NCBI GenBank assembly: GCA_036644995.1
Contig: JAVXOZ010000008.1
Span: 13,897 to 77,896 of the forward strand
Length of the DNA stretch: 64,000 nt
Direction of reading: 5' to 3'
DNA from: Cryptoclostridium sp036644995
GTDB lineage: Bacteria > Bacillota > Dehalobacteriia > UBA7702
In this document: piece after piece, positions 54,491 to 63,876 of the stretch
Layout of the letters: each line of letters opens with the position of its first letter
Numbering within the stretch: the first letter of the stretch is position 1
Made by a program: the position numbers and the translations under genes
Notes under the pieces: generated by a model
Database searches by the model: none
Told to the model about the DNA's origin: nothing
Seen by the model: only the letters and a program-made list of their open reading frames with translations

Positions 54491-55519
54491 ATGATAGAAA
54501 AAAGCAAAAAAAATAATACCATACAATACAAGCATGGTGTTTATATTGCACAAGGCAGCAGTGCAGTGGGTCCCAAAGAAGGCGCAGGGCCCATCGGTAA
54601 ATCCTTTGATAAAGTATATACCACTATTCATGGAGGGGAAGAAACATGGGAAAATTTTGAATGCAAGCTTCAGTTGGATGCAGTTACCACAGTGATGAAA
54701 AAAAATATGATGACCGCCGATGATTTTGGCTTTATTCTCGGGGGTGATTTGTTAAATCAAATTATGATAACAAATTTTACCGCTAAAGAACTGGAAATTC
54801 CATATTTAGGATTATATAATGCCTGTGCCACCATGGCAGAAGCAATGGTTATTGGTGGTATGTTAATAGATGGGGCATATGCAGATAATTTGCTGGTGGT
54901 AGCATCAAGCCACAATGCCACTTCGGAAAGGCAATACAGAAATCCCACGGAATTAGGTGCACAAAGACCCCAAACTGCCCAATGGACAGTGACCGGTGCA
55001 GGTGCGATGATATTATCAACTACACCATCGGATATTAAAATAACAGCAGCTACCATTGGTAAAGTACGGGATTTTGGAGTTAAAGACCCTAACCAAATGG
55101 GAGCAGCCATGGCTCCGGCGGTGTTTAGTACCATTAAAGACCATTTTAAAAATACCAATACTTCTGTGTGTGATTATGATTTAATTTTAAGTGGCGATCT
55201 TGGTTATCATGGTCATAAAATTTTATTGGCTTTATTTCAGGGTGAAGGCTTTGAGGTTGGTGCACAAATTCAAGATAGCGGCATTTGGATTTATCACAGT
55301 AAACAGGATGTCCATAGCGGCGGTAGTGGTGCAGGGTGTAGTGCTGCTGTTTGGGCATCATACTTATTATCTGAAATAAGAAAAGGAAAGTATAAAAAAA
55401 TATTATTGGCAGGTAGCGGTGCATTGTTAAGTCCTACTTCTTTACAGCAGGGAAATTCTATTCCTGCTATATGCCATGTCGTTTCTTTAATAAACCAGGA
55501 GGTAGGCAGTGTTTTATAA
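54491..55519 (+). CDS. spoVAD: SpoVAD, spore DPA uptake protein
   Basis: A ~342-residue thiolase-fold protein that binds dipicolinic acid and docks on the spore membrane. YLGLYNACATMAEAM carries the thiolase-type Cys (about 110); GAGAMILS and SGDLGYHGH are also typical. I start it at ATG 54491 behind AAAGGTGG; the frame opens four codons earlier within spoVAC. It overlaps spoVAE. Confidence 0.95.
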   Translation: MIEKSKKNNTIQYKHGVYIAQGSSAVGPKEGAGPIGKSFDKVYTTIHGGEETWENFECKLQLDAVTTVMKKNMMTADDFGFILGGDLLNQIMITNFTAKELEIPYLGLYNACATMAEAMVIGGMLIDGAYADNLLVVASSHNATSERQYRNPTELGAQRPQTAQWTVTGAGAMILSTTPSDIKITAATIGKVRDFGVKDPNQMGAAMAPAVFSTIKDHFKNTNTSVCDYDLILSGDLGYHGHKILLALFQGEGFEVGAQIQDSGIWIYHSKQDVHSGGSGAGCSAAVWASYLLSEIRKGKYKKILLAGSGALLSPTSLQQGNSIPAICHVVSLINQEVGSVL

Positions 55520-55871
55520 TATATTATTAGCTTTTTTGGTAGGTGGTTTAATATGCTTAATTGTGCAAATTATTATGGATACCACGCCGTTTTTTATTAG
55601 CACTGCCCATGTTTTGGTGGCATTGGTTTTAACCGGTGAAATATTAAGCTTTTTTGGTTTATACCGTCCCTTTATTAATTTTGCATCTATGGGGGCTTCT
55701 GTGCCCTTATGTGGCTTTGGCAATACCTTAATGGAGGGTGTGGTAAGTGATTTAAAAGCTGATGGCTTAATTGGCTTGTTAACCGGAGGGTTTAGTGCAG
55801 GTGCTTCGGGGTTAGGTGCAGCTATTCTTTTTGGCTATTTTGTAGCCGTGATTTTTAAGCCCAAAGGTTAA
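55509..55871 (+). CDS. spoVAE: SpoVAE (SpoVAEb-type) membrane subunit
   Basis: A 120-residue protein with about four helices, related to SpoVAC (FASMGASVPLCGFGNTLMEGV near 57-77). The start is GTG at 55509, overlapping the spoVAD end by 11 bp, with GGAGGTAG upstream. spoVAA, AB and AF are not in the window; the AC-AD-AE core alone is usual for Clostridia. Confidence 0.93.
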   Translation: MFYNILLAFLVGGLICLIVQIIMDTTPFFISTAHVLVALVLTGEILSFFGLYRPFINFASMGASVPLCGFGNTLMEGVVSDLKADGLIGLLTGGFSAGASGLGAAILFGYFVAVIFKPKG

Positions 55872-55905
55872 ATTAGTTTAAATACTAAATGCAATTAAAC
55901 TAATT

Positions 55906-56045
55906 CCACAGGCTGTGGATAAAGTCTGATATTCGGCAAAAGCCATTCACACCCACTGCTTATGTACATCTATGTACACTTTACAGCCGCTGCTTAGGGA
56001 GTTTTACCGAATCTAAGGCTTTCTTAACAGCCTGACACTCTATGA
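55906..56045 (+). repeat. Dispersed palindromic element, copy 5 (short form, most diverged)
   Basis: The core is 55910-56033. Several substitutions (GTGGAT, AAAGCCATTC) make it the most diverged copy, and the inner right arm reads GTACACTTTACAGCC. Flanks carry an imperfect 12-13 bp direct repeat, AATTAAACTAATT (55893-55905) and AATTAACTAATT (56046-56057). No tail hairpin. It lies between converging spoVAE and the lipoprotein gene. Confidence 0.87.
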
Positions 56046-56092
56046 AATTAACTAATTGCAACATAGTTGAATTGCTATTCCATGCTAAAATA

Positions 56093-56195
56093 AATACCCC
56101 AAACACCAATAAATGAATATAACTCACTTGTTATTTACAGTGTAAACTATTTAATAAATGAGTTGCAGTTCAAAATTTGTGCTTGGGGTATTTTA
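56093..56195. terminator. Long inverted repeat between spoVAE and the lipoprotein gene
   Basis: AATACCCCAA and TTGGGGTATT enclose ~80 AT-rich bases that contain a further weak inverted repeat (ACTCA/TGAGT). T/A-rich tails on both sides allow two-way termination. Confidence 0.5.
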
Positions 56196-56209
56196 TTATT
56201 ATATTTTAC

Positions 56210-56590
56210 TTATTCCCAATTATGGGCAGAATAGGTAATTACCTGTATTTCATCGGGGGTATTGTCCTTTCCTATAACGGTGATAATATCACCTACATCT
56301 AAATCCTTTAATGATATTGCTTTATCATTTTTATCAAGTAGTTTAACTTTTTTGGTTAATACATATTGAAGGGACTTGCCCTCTGGGGTAAAGGTGGAGG
56401 TGCTTTTCCCCTTATTCGCAGTATCGGATATTTGGGTGCTTTCTTTCTCATAGGTTCCCGTTGCCACGGTTATGATTTTGCCATCTATGTTGGTTATTTG
56501 GCTATATGTGGTTTTATTGTCGGTGCAGCCGCTTAATGCCAAAAGTGCCACAATGGTAACGGCAAAATATATTAAAATCTTTTGTTGCAT
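56210..56590 (-). CDS. Small lipoprotein of unknown function
   Basis: A 126-residue secreted protein with a signal peptide and lipobox ending LSGC (Cys about 21), so it is anchored to the outer face of the membrane. The mature part is short and beta-rich, with repeats of ITV-type strands (NIDGKIITVATGTY, DVGDIITVIGKD). These resemble the small DUF5666-like or OB-like folds, though I cannot assign a family. A single gene with its own long-loop terminator. Confidence 0.75.
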   Translation of the reverse strand: MQQKILIYFAVTIVALLALSGCTDNKTTYSQITNIDGKIITVATGTYEKESTQISDTANKGKSTSTFTPEGKSLQYVLTKKVKLLDKNDKAISLKDLDVGDIITVIGKDNTPDEIQVITYSAHNWE

Positions 56591-56756
56591 ATTTTCACCT
56601 TTTTCTTAAATTGAGGATTATTATAATATCTTATCACTAAATAATACCTTTGTGATGTGTTAAATTTATGAAAAAAAATGTTCTCTTTTGTGCATTATGG
56701 GTTAAAAAATAAAAAAATAATTAAAATGTGAAAATTTTATAAAATTGTTTATGGTT

Positions 56757-56771
56757 TGTGACTTAGTCACA
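56757..56771 (+). promoter_or_regulatory. Crp/Fnr-type palindrome before trxA
   Basis: TGTGACTTAGTCACA has perfect 6-bp arms and a 3-base centre. Its centre lies about 41 bases before the predicted start from TATACT (56793-56798), which has no recognisable -35 box. This is the spacing of class II activation. Confidence 0.5.
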
Positions 56772-56792
56772 GAAAAATGTAGAAATATTGGG

Positions 56793-56798
56793 TATACT
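56793..56798 (+). promoter_or_regulatory. -10 box of trxA
   Basis: TATACT preceded by TGGG, with no -35 match at 16-18 bases; the upstream palindrome may replace it. Confidence 0.45.
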
Positions 56799-56849
56799 AA
56801 AGATACAAAATAAATAAACAACAAATTGAAAATAAAAGGAGCGATTAAT

Positions 56850-57158
56850 ATGTCTGTATTAACAATAACCAAAGATAATTTCGATAGTGAAGTAATGAAG
56901 GCAGATAAAACAGTTTTAATTGATTTTTGGGCAGAATGGTGCGGTCCTTGTCGTATGCTTTCTCCGGTGGTAGATGAAATTGGTGAGGAAGTAGCCGATG
57001 TGAAAATTTGCAAAGTAAATGTAGATGAACAACCGGAATTGGCACGTCAATTTAATGTTATGAGTATACCCATGTTAGCGGTGGTTAAAGAATCTAAGGT
57101 GGTAGAAACCTCTGTGGGTGTAAAGCCCAAATCTGCCATATTGAAAATGATAAAATAA
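56850..57158 (+). CDS. trxA: Thioredoxin
   Basis: A 102-residue thiol-disulfide carrier with the canonical WCGPC site (about 29-33) and the cis-Pro in MSIPML. Start set at ATG 56850, behind AAAGGAG; an earlier in-frame ATG at 56826 lies before the ribosome site. A single gene; the disulfide-reductase-type flavoprotein follows after the element and a separate promoter. No thioredoxin reductase is adjacent. Confidence 0.95.
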   Translation: MSVLTITKDNFDSEVMKADKTVLIDFWAEWCGPCRMLSPVVDEIGEEVADVKICKVNVDEQPELARQFNVMSIPMLAVVKESKVVETSVGVKPKSAILKMIK

Positions 57159-57164
57159 TATAGC

Positions 57165-57188
57165 AGGGGAGCTCAACATAGCTCCCCG
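57165..57188 (+). terminator. Terminator stem of trxA, T tract missing
   Basis: GGGGAGCT and AGCTCCCC form the stem, but instead of T residues the sequence goes straight into element copy 6 two bases later. Confidence 0.6.
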
Positions 57189-57189
57189 C

Positions 57190-57312
57190 AGGCTGTACAT
57201 AAAGCCTGATATTCGGCAAAATCCCTTCCCACCCACTGCTTATGTACATCTATGTACATAAGCAGTCGCTACTCAGGGAGTTTTACCGAATCTAAGGATT
57301 TCTTAACAGTCT
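57190..57312 (+). repeat. Dispersed palindromic element, copy 6 (short form)
   Basis: The core has the left end altered to AGGCTGTACATAAAGCC and the palindromic inner arm (TGCTTATGTAC / GTACATAAGCA). It abuts the trxA terminator stem. AGGGGAG occurs both in that stem and just right of the element, a possible remnant of target duplication. It lies upstream of the CoA-disulfide-reductase-type gene. Confidence 0.88.
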
Positions 57313-57433
57313 GGCAATCTAAGGGGAGATAAACCTAAACCTAAGGTTTACTAATGACAAACCTGCTAATTTGGATTAATAACTGTACAATATATCGGAA
57401 TATTGCCGATTTTGTTTTTTTATGTTTTTGCCA

Positions 57434-57472
57434 AAGTATATATTTTTATACTTAAAATGTAATCTATATAAT
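57434..57472 (+). promoter_or_regulatory. Promoter region of the flavoprotein gene with an inverted repeat
   Basis: TATAAT at 57467-57472 lacks a good -35 box. A perfect inverted repeat AAGTATA-N6-TATACTT (57434-57453) covers that position and could be an operator. Confidence 0.4.
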
Positions 57473-57527
57473 CTGAGAGGGTAAATATTAGCCCTCTTTA
57501 AATAAATTAGGAAAGAGGGGTTCTTGA

Positions 57528-59990
57528 ATGAAAAACGCTGATAAAGTATTAATAGTTGGTGGGGTAGCAGGTGGTGCTTCCGCAGCCGCAAGATTACGCC
57601 GTTTAAATGAAAATGCCGAAATAATCATGTTTGAAAAAGGAAAATATATTTCTTTTGCAAATTGTGGCTTACCCTATTATATCGGTGGCGAAATAAAAGA
57701 TAAAGCTGCTTTAACTTTACAAACACCTGAAAGTTTTAATGCCAGATTTAATGTGGATGTAAGGGTGGAAACCGAAGTTATTGCCATTGATGCTGAAAAA
57801 AAAGAAGTAAGTGTTAAAAACTTGGCAACAGGTGAGGAATACCAGGAAACCTATGATAATCTGATTCTCTCCCCTGGAGCTGAACCCATTAAACCACCAA
57901 TTCCCGGTATAGATTTGCCCCAAATATTCACTCTAAGAAATATTCCCGATACCTATAAAATCAAAGAATATATTGAAATAAATAAATCCCAAACCGCAGT
58001 GGTGGTAGGGGGTGGTTTTATCGGTGTTGAGATGGCAGAAAACCTTATTGCCATGGGTCTTAAAGTATCTTTGGTGGAAATGGCAGACCAAGTTATTGCA
58101 CCTTTGGATTTTGATATGGCAGTGGAAGTGCACCGCCACATGGCATCTAAAGGGGTGGATTTAAAGCTTAAAAACGGGGTTAAGTCTTTTACCCCCAAAA
58201 ACCATAAAATAAATGTTGTTTTAGATAAGGGTGAAGTGTTGGCAGATTTGGTAATTCTTGCCATAGGTGTTCGCCCGGAAACTAAATTTGCGGCAGCCGC
58301 AGGGGTTGAGGTAAATAAGGGTGGCTCAATTATTGTGGATAACCATATGCAAACATCTATACCAAATATTTACGCCGTGGGTGATGCCATAGCCGTTAAG
58401 GACTTTATAAGCGGCAGAGAAGTTTCTGTGCCCTTGGCAGGCCCTGCCAATAAGCAAGGCCGTATTGTTGCGGATAACATTGCCGGATTTCTCAGTGTTT
58501 ACCGTGGTACCCAAGGTTCATCTATATTAAAAGTATTTGATTTAACCGTGGCAACCACGGGAATAAATGAAAAAACAGCTAAAGCTTTGGGCTTGGATTA
58601 TGATAAATCATTTACCTATTCTCCTAATCATGCAGGCTATTACCCCGGAGCGGTGAATATGTCTGTTAAGCTGCTTTTTGATAAAAAAGACGGTAAAATT
58701 TTAGGTGCTCAACTTGTGGGCTTTGATGGTGTGGATAAACGTACCGATGTATTGGCAACAGCTATCCGAGCAGGAATGAAGGTTTATGATTTAACAGAAT
58801 TGGAGCTTTGCTATGCACCTCCTTTCAGCTCAGCTAAAGACCCTGTGAATATGGCGGGTTTTGTGGCTGAAAATATCCTTACGGGTAAGGTAAAGCATAT
58901 TCATTGGCACGATGTAAAAGATTTGCCCCGTGATGGCAGCGTAACGTTGTTGGATATTCGTACATCTATGGAATACGCAAATGGTCATATTGAAGATTTT
59001 GTGAATATTCCTTTGGATAGTTTACGTGAAAGACTTGATGAAGTTGATAAAAATAAAAAAGTATATGTAACTTGCCAAATAGGTTTGCGTGGCTATATTG
59101 CTGCCAGAATATTATCCCAAAATGGTTATGATGTTTACAATTTAAACGGTGGTTACAGGCTTTATAATTCTATTTTTGGTAAAATGCCGCCTCAACCAAA
59201 AACTCCTGGATTTGATGAGGAAATGCAAAAAAAAAACAATGAACCCCAAGAAGAATTAATAAAAGGTAATGTAATAAAGTTAGATGCCTGCGGTTTGCAG
59301 TGCCCCGGCCCCATTGTAAAAGTTTCCGGTGCTTTGGCAGATGCCCATGTTGGGGACGTTGTTGAGGTTTCAACTACAGATCCTGCCTTTGCCTGTGATA
59401 TTGAGGGATTTTGCCGCCGTACAGGAAATAGCTTTTTAGGTATGGAAAGTGCAAAAGGCATTAGTGTTGCAAAAATTAAAAAGGGCGAGCCTCAAAATAT
59501 TGCCTGTGATTTACCCGGGGGCAACAGTAAAAATATCATTGTGTTTTCCGGAGATTTGGATAAAGCCATTGCTTCTTTTATTATTGCTAATGGTGCCGCT
59601 GCTATGGGTAGAAAAGTATCTATGTTTTTCACCTTTTGGGGATTAAATGTTTTGCGTAAACCTGAAAAAGTCAGCGTTCACAAAAATTTTATTTCTAAAA
59701 TGTTTGGAATGATGATGCCCCGTGGCTCAAGAAAACTTTCCCTTTCTAAAATGAACATGGCAGGGATGGGGGCAAAAATGATACGTGGAGTTATGAAAAA
59801 CAAAAACGTGGATAGCTTGGAAGACCTAATTAAAATGGCACAGGATAACGGCGTGGAGCTGATTGCCTGCTCCATGAGTATGGATATTATGGGTATAACT
59901 GAAGCGGAACTTATAGATAATGTTAAATTAGCAGGGGTAGCTGCTATGTTGGCAAATGCTGAAGAATCCGATATGTCTTTATTTATCTAA
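57528..59990 (+). CDS. CoA-disulfide reductase-type flavoprotein with rhodanese, TusA and DsrE domains
   Basis: An 820-residue four-part fusion. Residues 1-~450 are a FAD/NAD(P)H reductase of the CoA-disulfide reductase/NADH oxidase group with a single redox Cys in SFANCGLPYY (about 43). Then comes a rhodanese domain with the active loop CQIGLRG (about 515), a TusA domain with CGLQCPGP (about 590-597) and a C-terminal DsrE/DsrF-like domain rich in Met. This suggests reduction and transfer of persulfide sulfur or polysulfide within one chain. ATG behind a AAAGAGGGG site. Confidence 0.92.
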   Translation: MKNADKVLIVGGVAGGASAAARLRRLNENAEIIMFEKGKYISFANCGLPYYIGGEIKDKAALTLQTPESFNARFNVDVRVETEVIAIDAEKKEVSVKNLATGEEYQETYDNLILSPGAEPIKPPIPGIDLPQIFTLRNIPDTYKIKEYIEINKSQTAVVVGGGFIGVEMAENLIAMGLKVSLVEMADQVIAPLDFDMAVEVHRHMASKGVDLKLKNGVKSFTPKNHKINVVLDKGEVLADLVILAIGVRPETKFAAAAGVEVNKGGSIIVDNHMQTSIPNIYAVGDAIAVKDFISGREVSVPLAGPANKQGRIVADNIAGFLSVYRGTQGSSILKVFDLTVATTGINEKTAKALGLDYDKSFTYSPNHAGYYPGAVNMSVKLLFDKKDGKILGAQLVGFDGVDKRTDVLATAIRAGMKVYDLTELELCYAPPFSSAKDPVNMAGFVAENILTGKVKHIHWHDVKDLPRDGSVTLLDIRTSMEYANGHIEDFVNIPLDSLRERLDEVDKNKKVYVTCQIGLRGYIAARILSQNGYDVYNLNGGYRLYNSIFGKMPPQPKTPGFDEEMQKKNNEPQEELIKGNVIKLDACGLQCPGPIVKVSGALADAHVGDVVEVSTTDPAFACDIEGFCRRTGNSFLGMESAKGISVAKIKKGEPQNIACDLPGGNSKNIIVFSGDLDKAIASFIIANGAAAMGRKVSMFFTFWGLNVLRKPEKVSVHKNFISKMFGMMMPRGSRKLSLSKMNMAGMGAKMIRGVMKNKNVDSLEDLIKMAQDNGVELIACSMSMDIMGITEAELIDNVKLAGVAAMLANAEESDMSLFI

Positions 59991-60004
59991 AACTGATATA
60001 AAAA

Positions 60005-60050
60005 TAACCCCTTTTATTAGATATGCGTTTTATCTGATAAAAGGGGTTTA
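60005..60050 (+). terminator. Terminator of the flavoprotein gene
   Basis: AACCCCTTTTAT and ATAAAAGGGGTT with an added inner stem (AGATA/TATCT). Confidence 0.8.
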
Positions 60051-60150
60051 CTTCATTTTCATATGGTTTTACTGCATATAGCTTAAGTATTTTTGAAAAA
60101 AGTGTATTGTATTTCGTTAATAATTTTATAAACTATCTTTATGATTATCT

Positions 60151-60179
60151 TTGTATTTAAAGAAATTTTGTGCTATAAT
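60151..60179 (+). promoter_or_regulatory. Candidate promoter of the GGDEF gene
   Basis: TTGTAT (60151-60156) and TATAAT (60174-60179) have a 17-base spacer, giving a ~115-base leader with no recognised riboswitch. The rest of 59991-60303 is AT-rich and empty. Confidence 0.5.
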
Positions 60180-60303
60180 TTAGTAAAGTTTGAATTATAA
60201 TATAATTTTTTAAATTGGAAAATATACGCATTCTAAATAAATCTATAATAAAATATTTCGAGTAGGTTTTAGTATAAAATTTTGGGTAATAGAGGGGTTA
60301 GAT

Positions 60304-63300
60304 ATGAAATTTAAAAAAAGCACTAAAAGAATATTATATGCCCTTGTTATTACCATTGTTACAGTGTTTATAATATGGGATTTTTCTATTCAACTTAATA
60401 GTGCTTTAACAAAGGAAACATATCTAACTTTATCCGAGGTTTCTGAGGATTATAATAAGGCATTTTTGGACCGTATTTCATATAATACAAAAACCTTGAA
60501 GGTACTTGGTGGTAGTTTAGAGGCACTTAGCGATGGCTCCAAAGAAAAAATTATGGGTGTTTTACAAAATGCCGTGGATGATGGGGGTTTTACCGAGGTT
60601 ATTGCCTGTGATGTTAATGGCATGGGCTGTTCTAATCATGGGGAAATTTTAAATCTTGCCAATAGAGATTACTTTGCCAAGGCAATGGATGGTGAAACCA
60701 ATATCAGTGAACCGTTGAGATCTGTTATTGATGGTAAACAGAGCATTGTTATTGCTGTGCCCATAAAAAATGTAAATTCAGTTCAAGGGGTTGTGCTTGG
60801 GGTATATCCCTTATCCACAGCGGGAAGCCAATTACTGAATTTTACCTATTACAGTGACGGTTACGGTTTTGTTATAGCCCCCGATGGTACAATTATACTC
60901 TCAAGTAACCATGCGGACAAATTAGCAAATGAGGAAAATCTTTTCTCGTTTTTTGCAAAAACAGAATTTAAAGATTTTTCCGTTGCTCAACTCCAAGCTG
61001 CCATAAAAAATGGCGAAAGTAAAAGCTTTGAATTTAATTATAATGGCGAAAGACGCTTTGTTAGTTTTATACCCTCAACAGTTAATGATTGGTATACCTT
61101 TAGTATTTCCTCGGATGCCCTTCTTTTGCAACAGGAAAAAGTAACAAATCAAATTGTAATTAGATTGCTGTTAATGCTTGGTTTGGCAGTTGTTTTAATT
61201 CTTGGTTTGGTTTTTTTGCGAAAAAGACGCCATAATAATGAAATATTAAAAGCCAACCAAAAATATCAATCCCTGCTTTCCCATATCAATGGCGGTATGA
61301 TTGTGGCAAAACATTCAAAAATTGCCGATGGCACCATTGTAACATATGTAAGCTCCGGCTTTACCGATATGACCGGTTATACCCTTGAAGATATCCATAA
61401 ACTTTTCAATGGTAGATACCTTAATGTTATTCTGGAAGATGACCGTGATAATGTATTTGCCATATACTTAAACCAACTTGCAGAGGGCAACACTTATTAT
61501 ATGCCTTATCGCATTCGGAAAAAGGATGGTTCACTTCTTTGGGTAATGGATAACGGCTATCTGGTGGAAGATGATGATGGCCTGCATAATCACAGCATCA
61601 TCACAGATATTACGGTAATAAAACAGCAAGAGGAAGAACTCCGCTTAAGCGAAAACCGTTTTTCCATCGCCATAAATGCCTCAAGCGGTACTCTTTTTGA
61701 GGTGGATTTGAAAAAACAATTATTTACCCATTTTGAAAATGCAGAGCGAATATTTGGCGTTAAAAATGAAAAACTAATGTCTGACACTGCGGTTTTTGCA
61801 TCTTTGCCATATGATGAATTTGTGAACTCTGTAACTAAATATTTTTTCCATCCCGATGACCAAGGAACAGCCAGCGATGCCATGGATGAATTATTGGCAA
61901 AAGGTAAAGCAAGCTATGAAGCAAGACTTCACAGGTTTGATAATAGATATATTTGGGCAAAAATAGATTTAAGTTTAACCTTAGATGAGTTTAATAAGCC
62001 CTTATGTTTGGTTGGCTATATGTCTGATATTGACGATGTTAAAATGCGCACACAAATTTTGGAAAATAAAGTGCAAACCGACCCGATGACGGGTTTATAC
62101 AACAAAGTTGCCATGGCAACCCTTTCCAATAAAGTTTTAATGGATAACCCCAATGGTTTAAATGCCTTAATCGTTTTAGATATTGATAATTTTAAAGGTA
62201 TTAACGATACTTTGGGCCATGCCTTTGGTGATGTGGTTTTGATAGAAGTATGTGCAAAACTAAAAACATTGTTCCGTAATGATGATATTTTAGGACGTAT
62301 TGGCGGCGATGAATTTGCGGTGTTGATGAAAAATGTTCCGGATACCAGCAGTGTGCTGAAAAAAGCTGCGGAAATATCAGGAGCTTTCAGGCAAACCTAT
62401 GCCGGAGAAAATGGCGAATGTAAAATATCTTGCAGTATGGGCATTGTTATGAGTGAAAGTGGCAAAGACCGCTTTGAAAACCTTTACCGCAAAGCAGATG
62501 CCGCACTTTATCAGGGAAAACAAAATGGAAAAGACAAATTTATTCTTTACAAAGAAAAGGATGCGGATAGCTATCCCATCGAAAGCAAAAGAACCAATGA
62601 TGAGGAATTGGAAACTTTGAAAGTTTCCCATAATATTGAAGGGCATATTTTTGATTTACTCTATACTTCCAAGGATTTTAACATTAGTATAAATATGGCA
62701 CTGGCTGCCATTGGTCAGCAATATCATGTAAGCAGAGTATCCATATTTGAAAACGATAAATACGATAATACCACAAGTAAAATTTATGAGTGGTGTAACG
62801 AAGGTGTTGCTCCTCAAATTAAAAATTTGCAAAAACTCAAAATTTCCACGGAAAAAGGCTCTATATTTCAATGCTTTGATAAAGAGGGGTTGCTTTACTG
62901 TAACGATATTAGGGAGCTGCCATCTTATATCGGTAGCATTTTAGAGTCCCAAGGCGTTCTTTCCACTTTAAAAATGACCATAGTTAACGATGATGGATTA
63001 TTTGGCTTTATCGGTTTTGATGAATGTAAGGATTATCGGATTTGGACATCGGAAGAAATAGAAAAACTCTCTTTTTTGGCGAGGATTTTAAGCATATTTT
63101 TGTTTAAAGAAAAAGCAGAGGCAACCTTATTGGCAAGCCTTAACACAAGATTGCAAATTTTGGACACTATTCCCAATTATCTTTGTGTGGTTAATCCCGA
63201 AAATCATTGCATTGAATACGCAAACAAAAAAATGAAGTCGCTTTTACCTGCGGCACACAGTGGTGCTTTTTGTTATACAACCTTGCGGGGCGGACAAAAT

Positions 63301-63474
63301 TCTCCGTGCAAAACCTGTTTAATAGAGCGTATTAAACAAGGGGATACCGATAACTTGGAAATTATTAGCGAGGATAAATCGTTGTGCTTAAAGGTAAATG
63401 CACTTACCATTAAGTGGTCTGATAATAACGATATGGTGCTACTGTATGGTGCAGATGCACCAACCAAAAAATAG
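60304..63474 (+). CDS. Membrane GGDEF diguanylate cyclase with Cache, PAS and GAF-like sensors
   Basis: A 1056-residue sensor. Two membrane segments (about 10-30 and 280-302) bracket an extracellular Cache-like domain. Two PAS domains follow (about 316-590), then a GGDEF domain with RIGGDEFAVLM (about 665-675) and the inhibitory RxxD site five residues earlier (RNDD), so active synthesis of c-di-GMP with product control is expected. A GAF-like domain (about 775-935) and a C-terminal PAS-like domain with a Cys cluster (FCYTTL, then SPCKTC) come after it, an unusual position. No EAL domain. Confidence 0.92.
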   Translation: MKFKKSTKRILYALVITIVTVFIIWDFSIQLNSALTKETYLTLSEVSEDYNKAFLDRISYNTKTLKVLGGSLEALSDGSKEKIMGVLQNAVDDGGFTEVIACDVNGMGCSNHGEILNLANRDYFAKAMDGETNISEPLRSVIDGKQSIVIAVPIKNVNSVQGVVLGVYPLSTAGSQLLNFTYYSDGYGFVIAPDGTIILSSNHADKLANEENLFSFFAKTEFKDFSVAQLQAAIKNGESKSFEFNYNGERRFVSFIPSTVNDWYTFSISSDALLLQQEKVTNQIVIRLLLMLGLAVVLILGLVFLRKRRHNNEILKANQKYQSLLSHINGGMIVAKHSKIADGTIVTYVSSGFTDMTGYTLEDIHKLFNGRYLNVILEDDRDNVFAIYLNQLAEGNTYYMPYRIRKKDGSLLWVMDNGYLVEDDDGLHNHSIITDITVIKQQEEELRLSENRFSIAINASSGTLFEVDLKKQLFTHFENAERIFGVKNEKLMSDTAVFASLPYDEFVNSVTKYFFHPDDQGTASDAMDELLAKGKASYEARLHRFDNRYIWAKIDLSLTLDEFNKPLCLVGYMSDIDDVKMRTQILENKVQTDPMTGLYNKVAMATLSNKVLMDNPNGLNALIVLDIDNFKGINDTLGHAFGDVVLIEVCAKLKTLFRNDDILGRIGGDEFAVLMKNVPDTSSVLKKAAEISGAFRQTYAGENGECKISCSMGIVMSESGKDRFENLYRKADAALYQGKQNGKDKFILYKEKDADSYPIESKRTNDEELETLKVSHNIEGHIFDLLYTSKDFNISINMALAAIGQQYHVSRVSIFENDKYDNTTSKIYEWCNEGVAPQIKNLQKLKISTEKGSIFQCFDKEGLLYCNDIRELPSYIGSILESQGVLSTLKMTIVNDDGLFGFIGFDECKDYRIWTSEEIEKLSFLARILSIFLFKEKAEATLLASLNTRLQILDTIPNYLCVVNPENHCIEYANKKMKSLLPAAHSGAFCYTTLRGGQNSPCKTCLIERIKQGDTDNLEIISEDKSLCLKVNALTIKWSDNNDMVLLYGADAPTKK

Positions 63475-63650
63475 TAATTTTTATAAGCTAATTAACAACA
63501 GTAAGTAACAATGTCAGTATATTATTAATCCATGGTTGCGGTGTATATCTATTAACCTTTTCCCGAATTTTGTTGTTTAACCTTTTATTGCTGAGCTAAA
63601 ATGCCATTTTATTTAAAAGATTATAGACTAAGTCTTTTTTACATAAACAA
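63475..63650. other. Intergenic DNA after the GGDEF gene
   Basis: AT-rich, no open frame and no recognised signal until the terminator at 63652. Confidence 0.4.
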
Positions 63651-63651
63651 A

Positions 63652-63683
63652 AGCCCCTATCATAGCATCTACGATAGGGGCTT
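63652..63683 (-). terminator. Terminator stem next to element copy 7
   Basis: AGCCCCTATC and GATAGGGGCT form the stem. The minus strand continues TTTTGTTT, so it terminates a gene coming from the right; on the plus strand the T tract is cut short by the element. Confidence 0.75.
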
Positions 63684-63844
63684 AGGCTGTTGATAAAGTC
63701 TGATATTCGGCAAAATCCCTTTCCATCGACTGCTTATGTACATCTGGGTACACTGCACAGCCGCTGTTCAGGGAGTTTTGCCGAATCTAAGTCTTTCTTA
63801 ACAGCCTAACATCTTGCCAAAAAACTATGTTTTTTGACAATCTG
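63684..63844 (+). repeat. Dispersed palindromic element, copy 7 (long form)
   Basis: The core is 63684-63807 and the tail hairpin ends at 63844. The inner right arm is the diverged type (GTACACTGCACAGCCG). The left end directly follows the terminator stem, and a ~30-bp copy of that stem recurs directly right of it. Confidence 0.9.
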
Positions 63845-63876
63845 AACCCCTATCATAGCATCTATGATAGGGGCTT

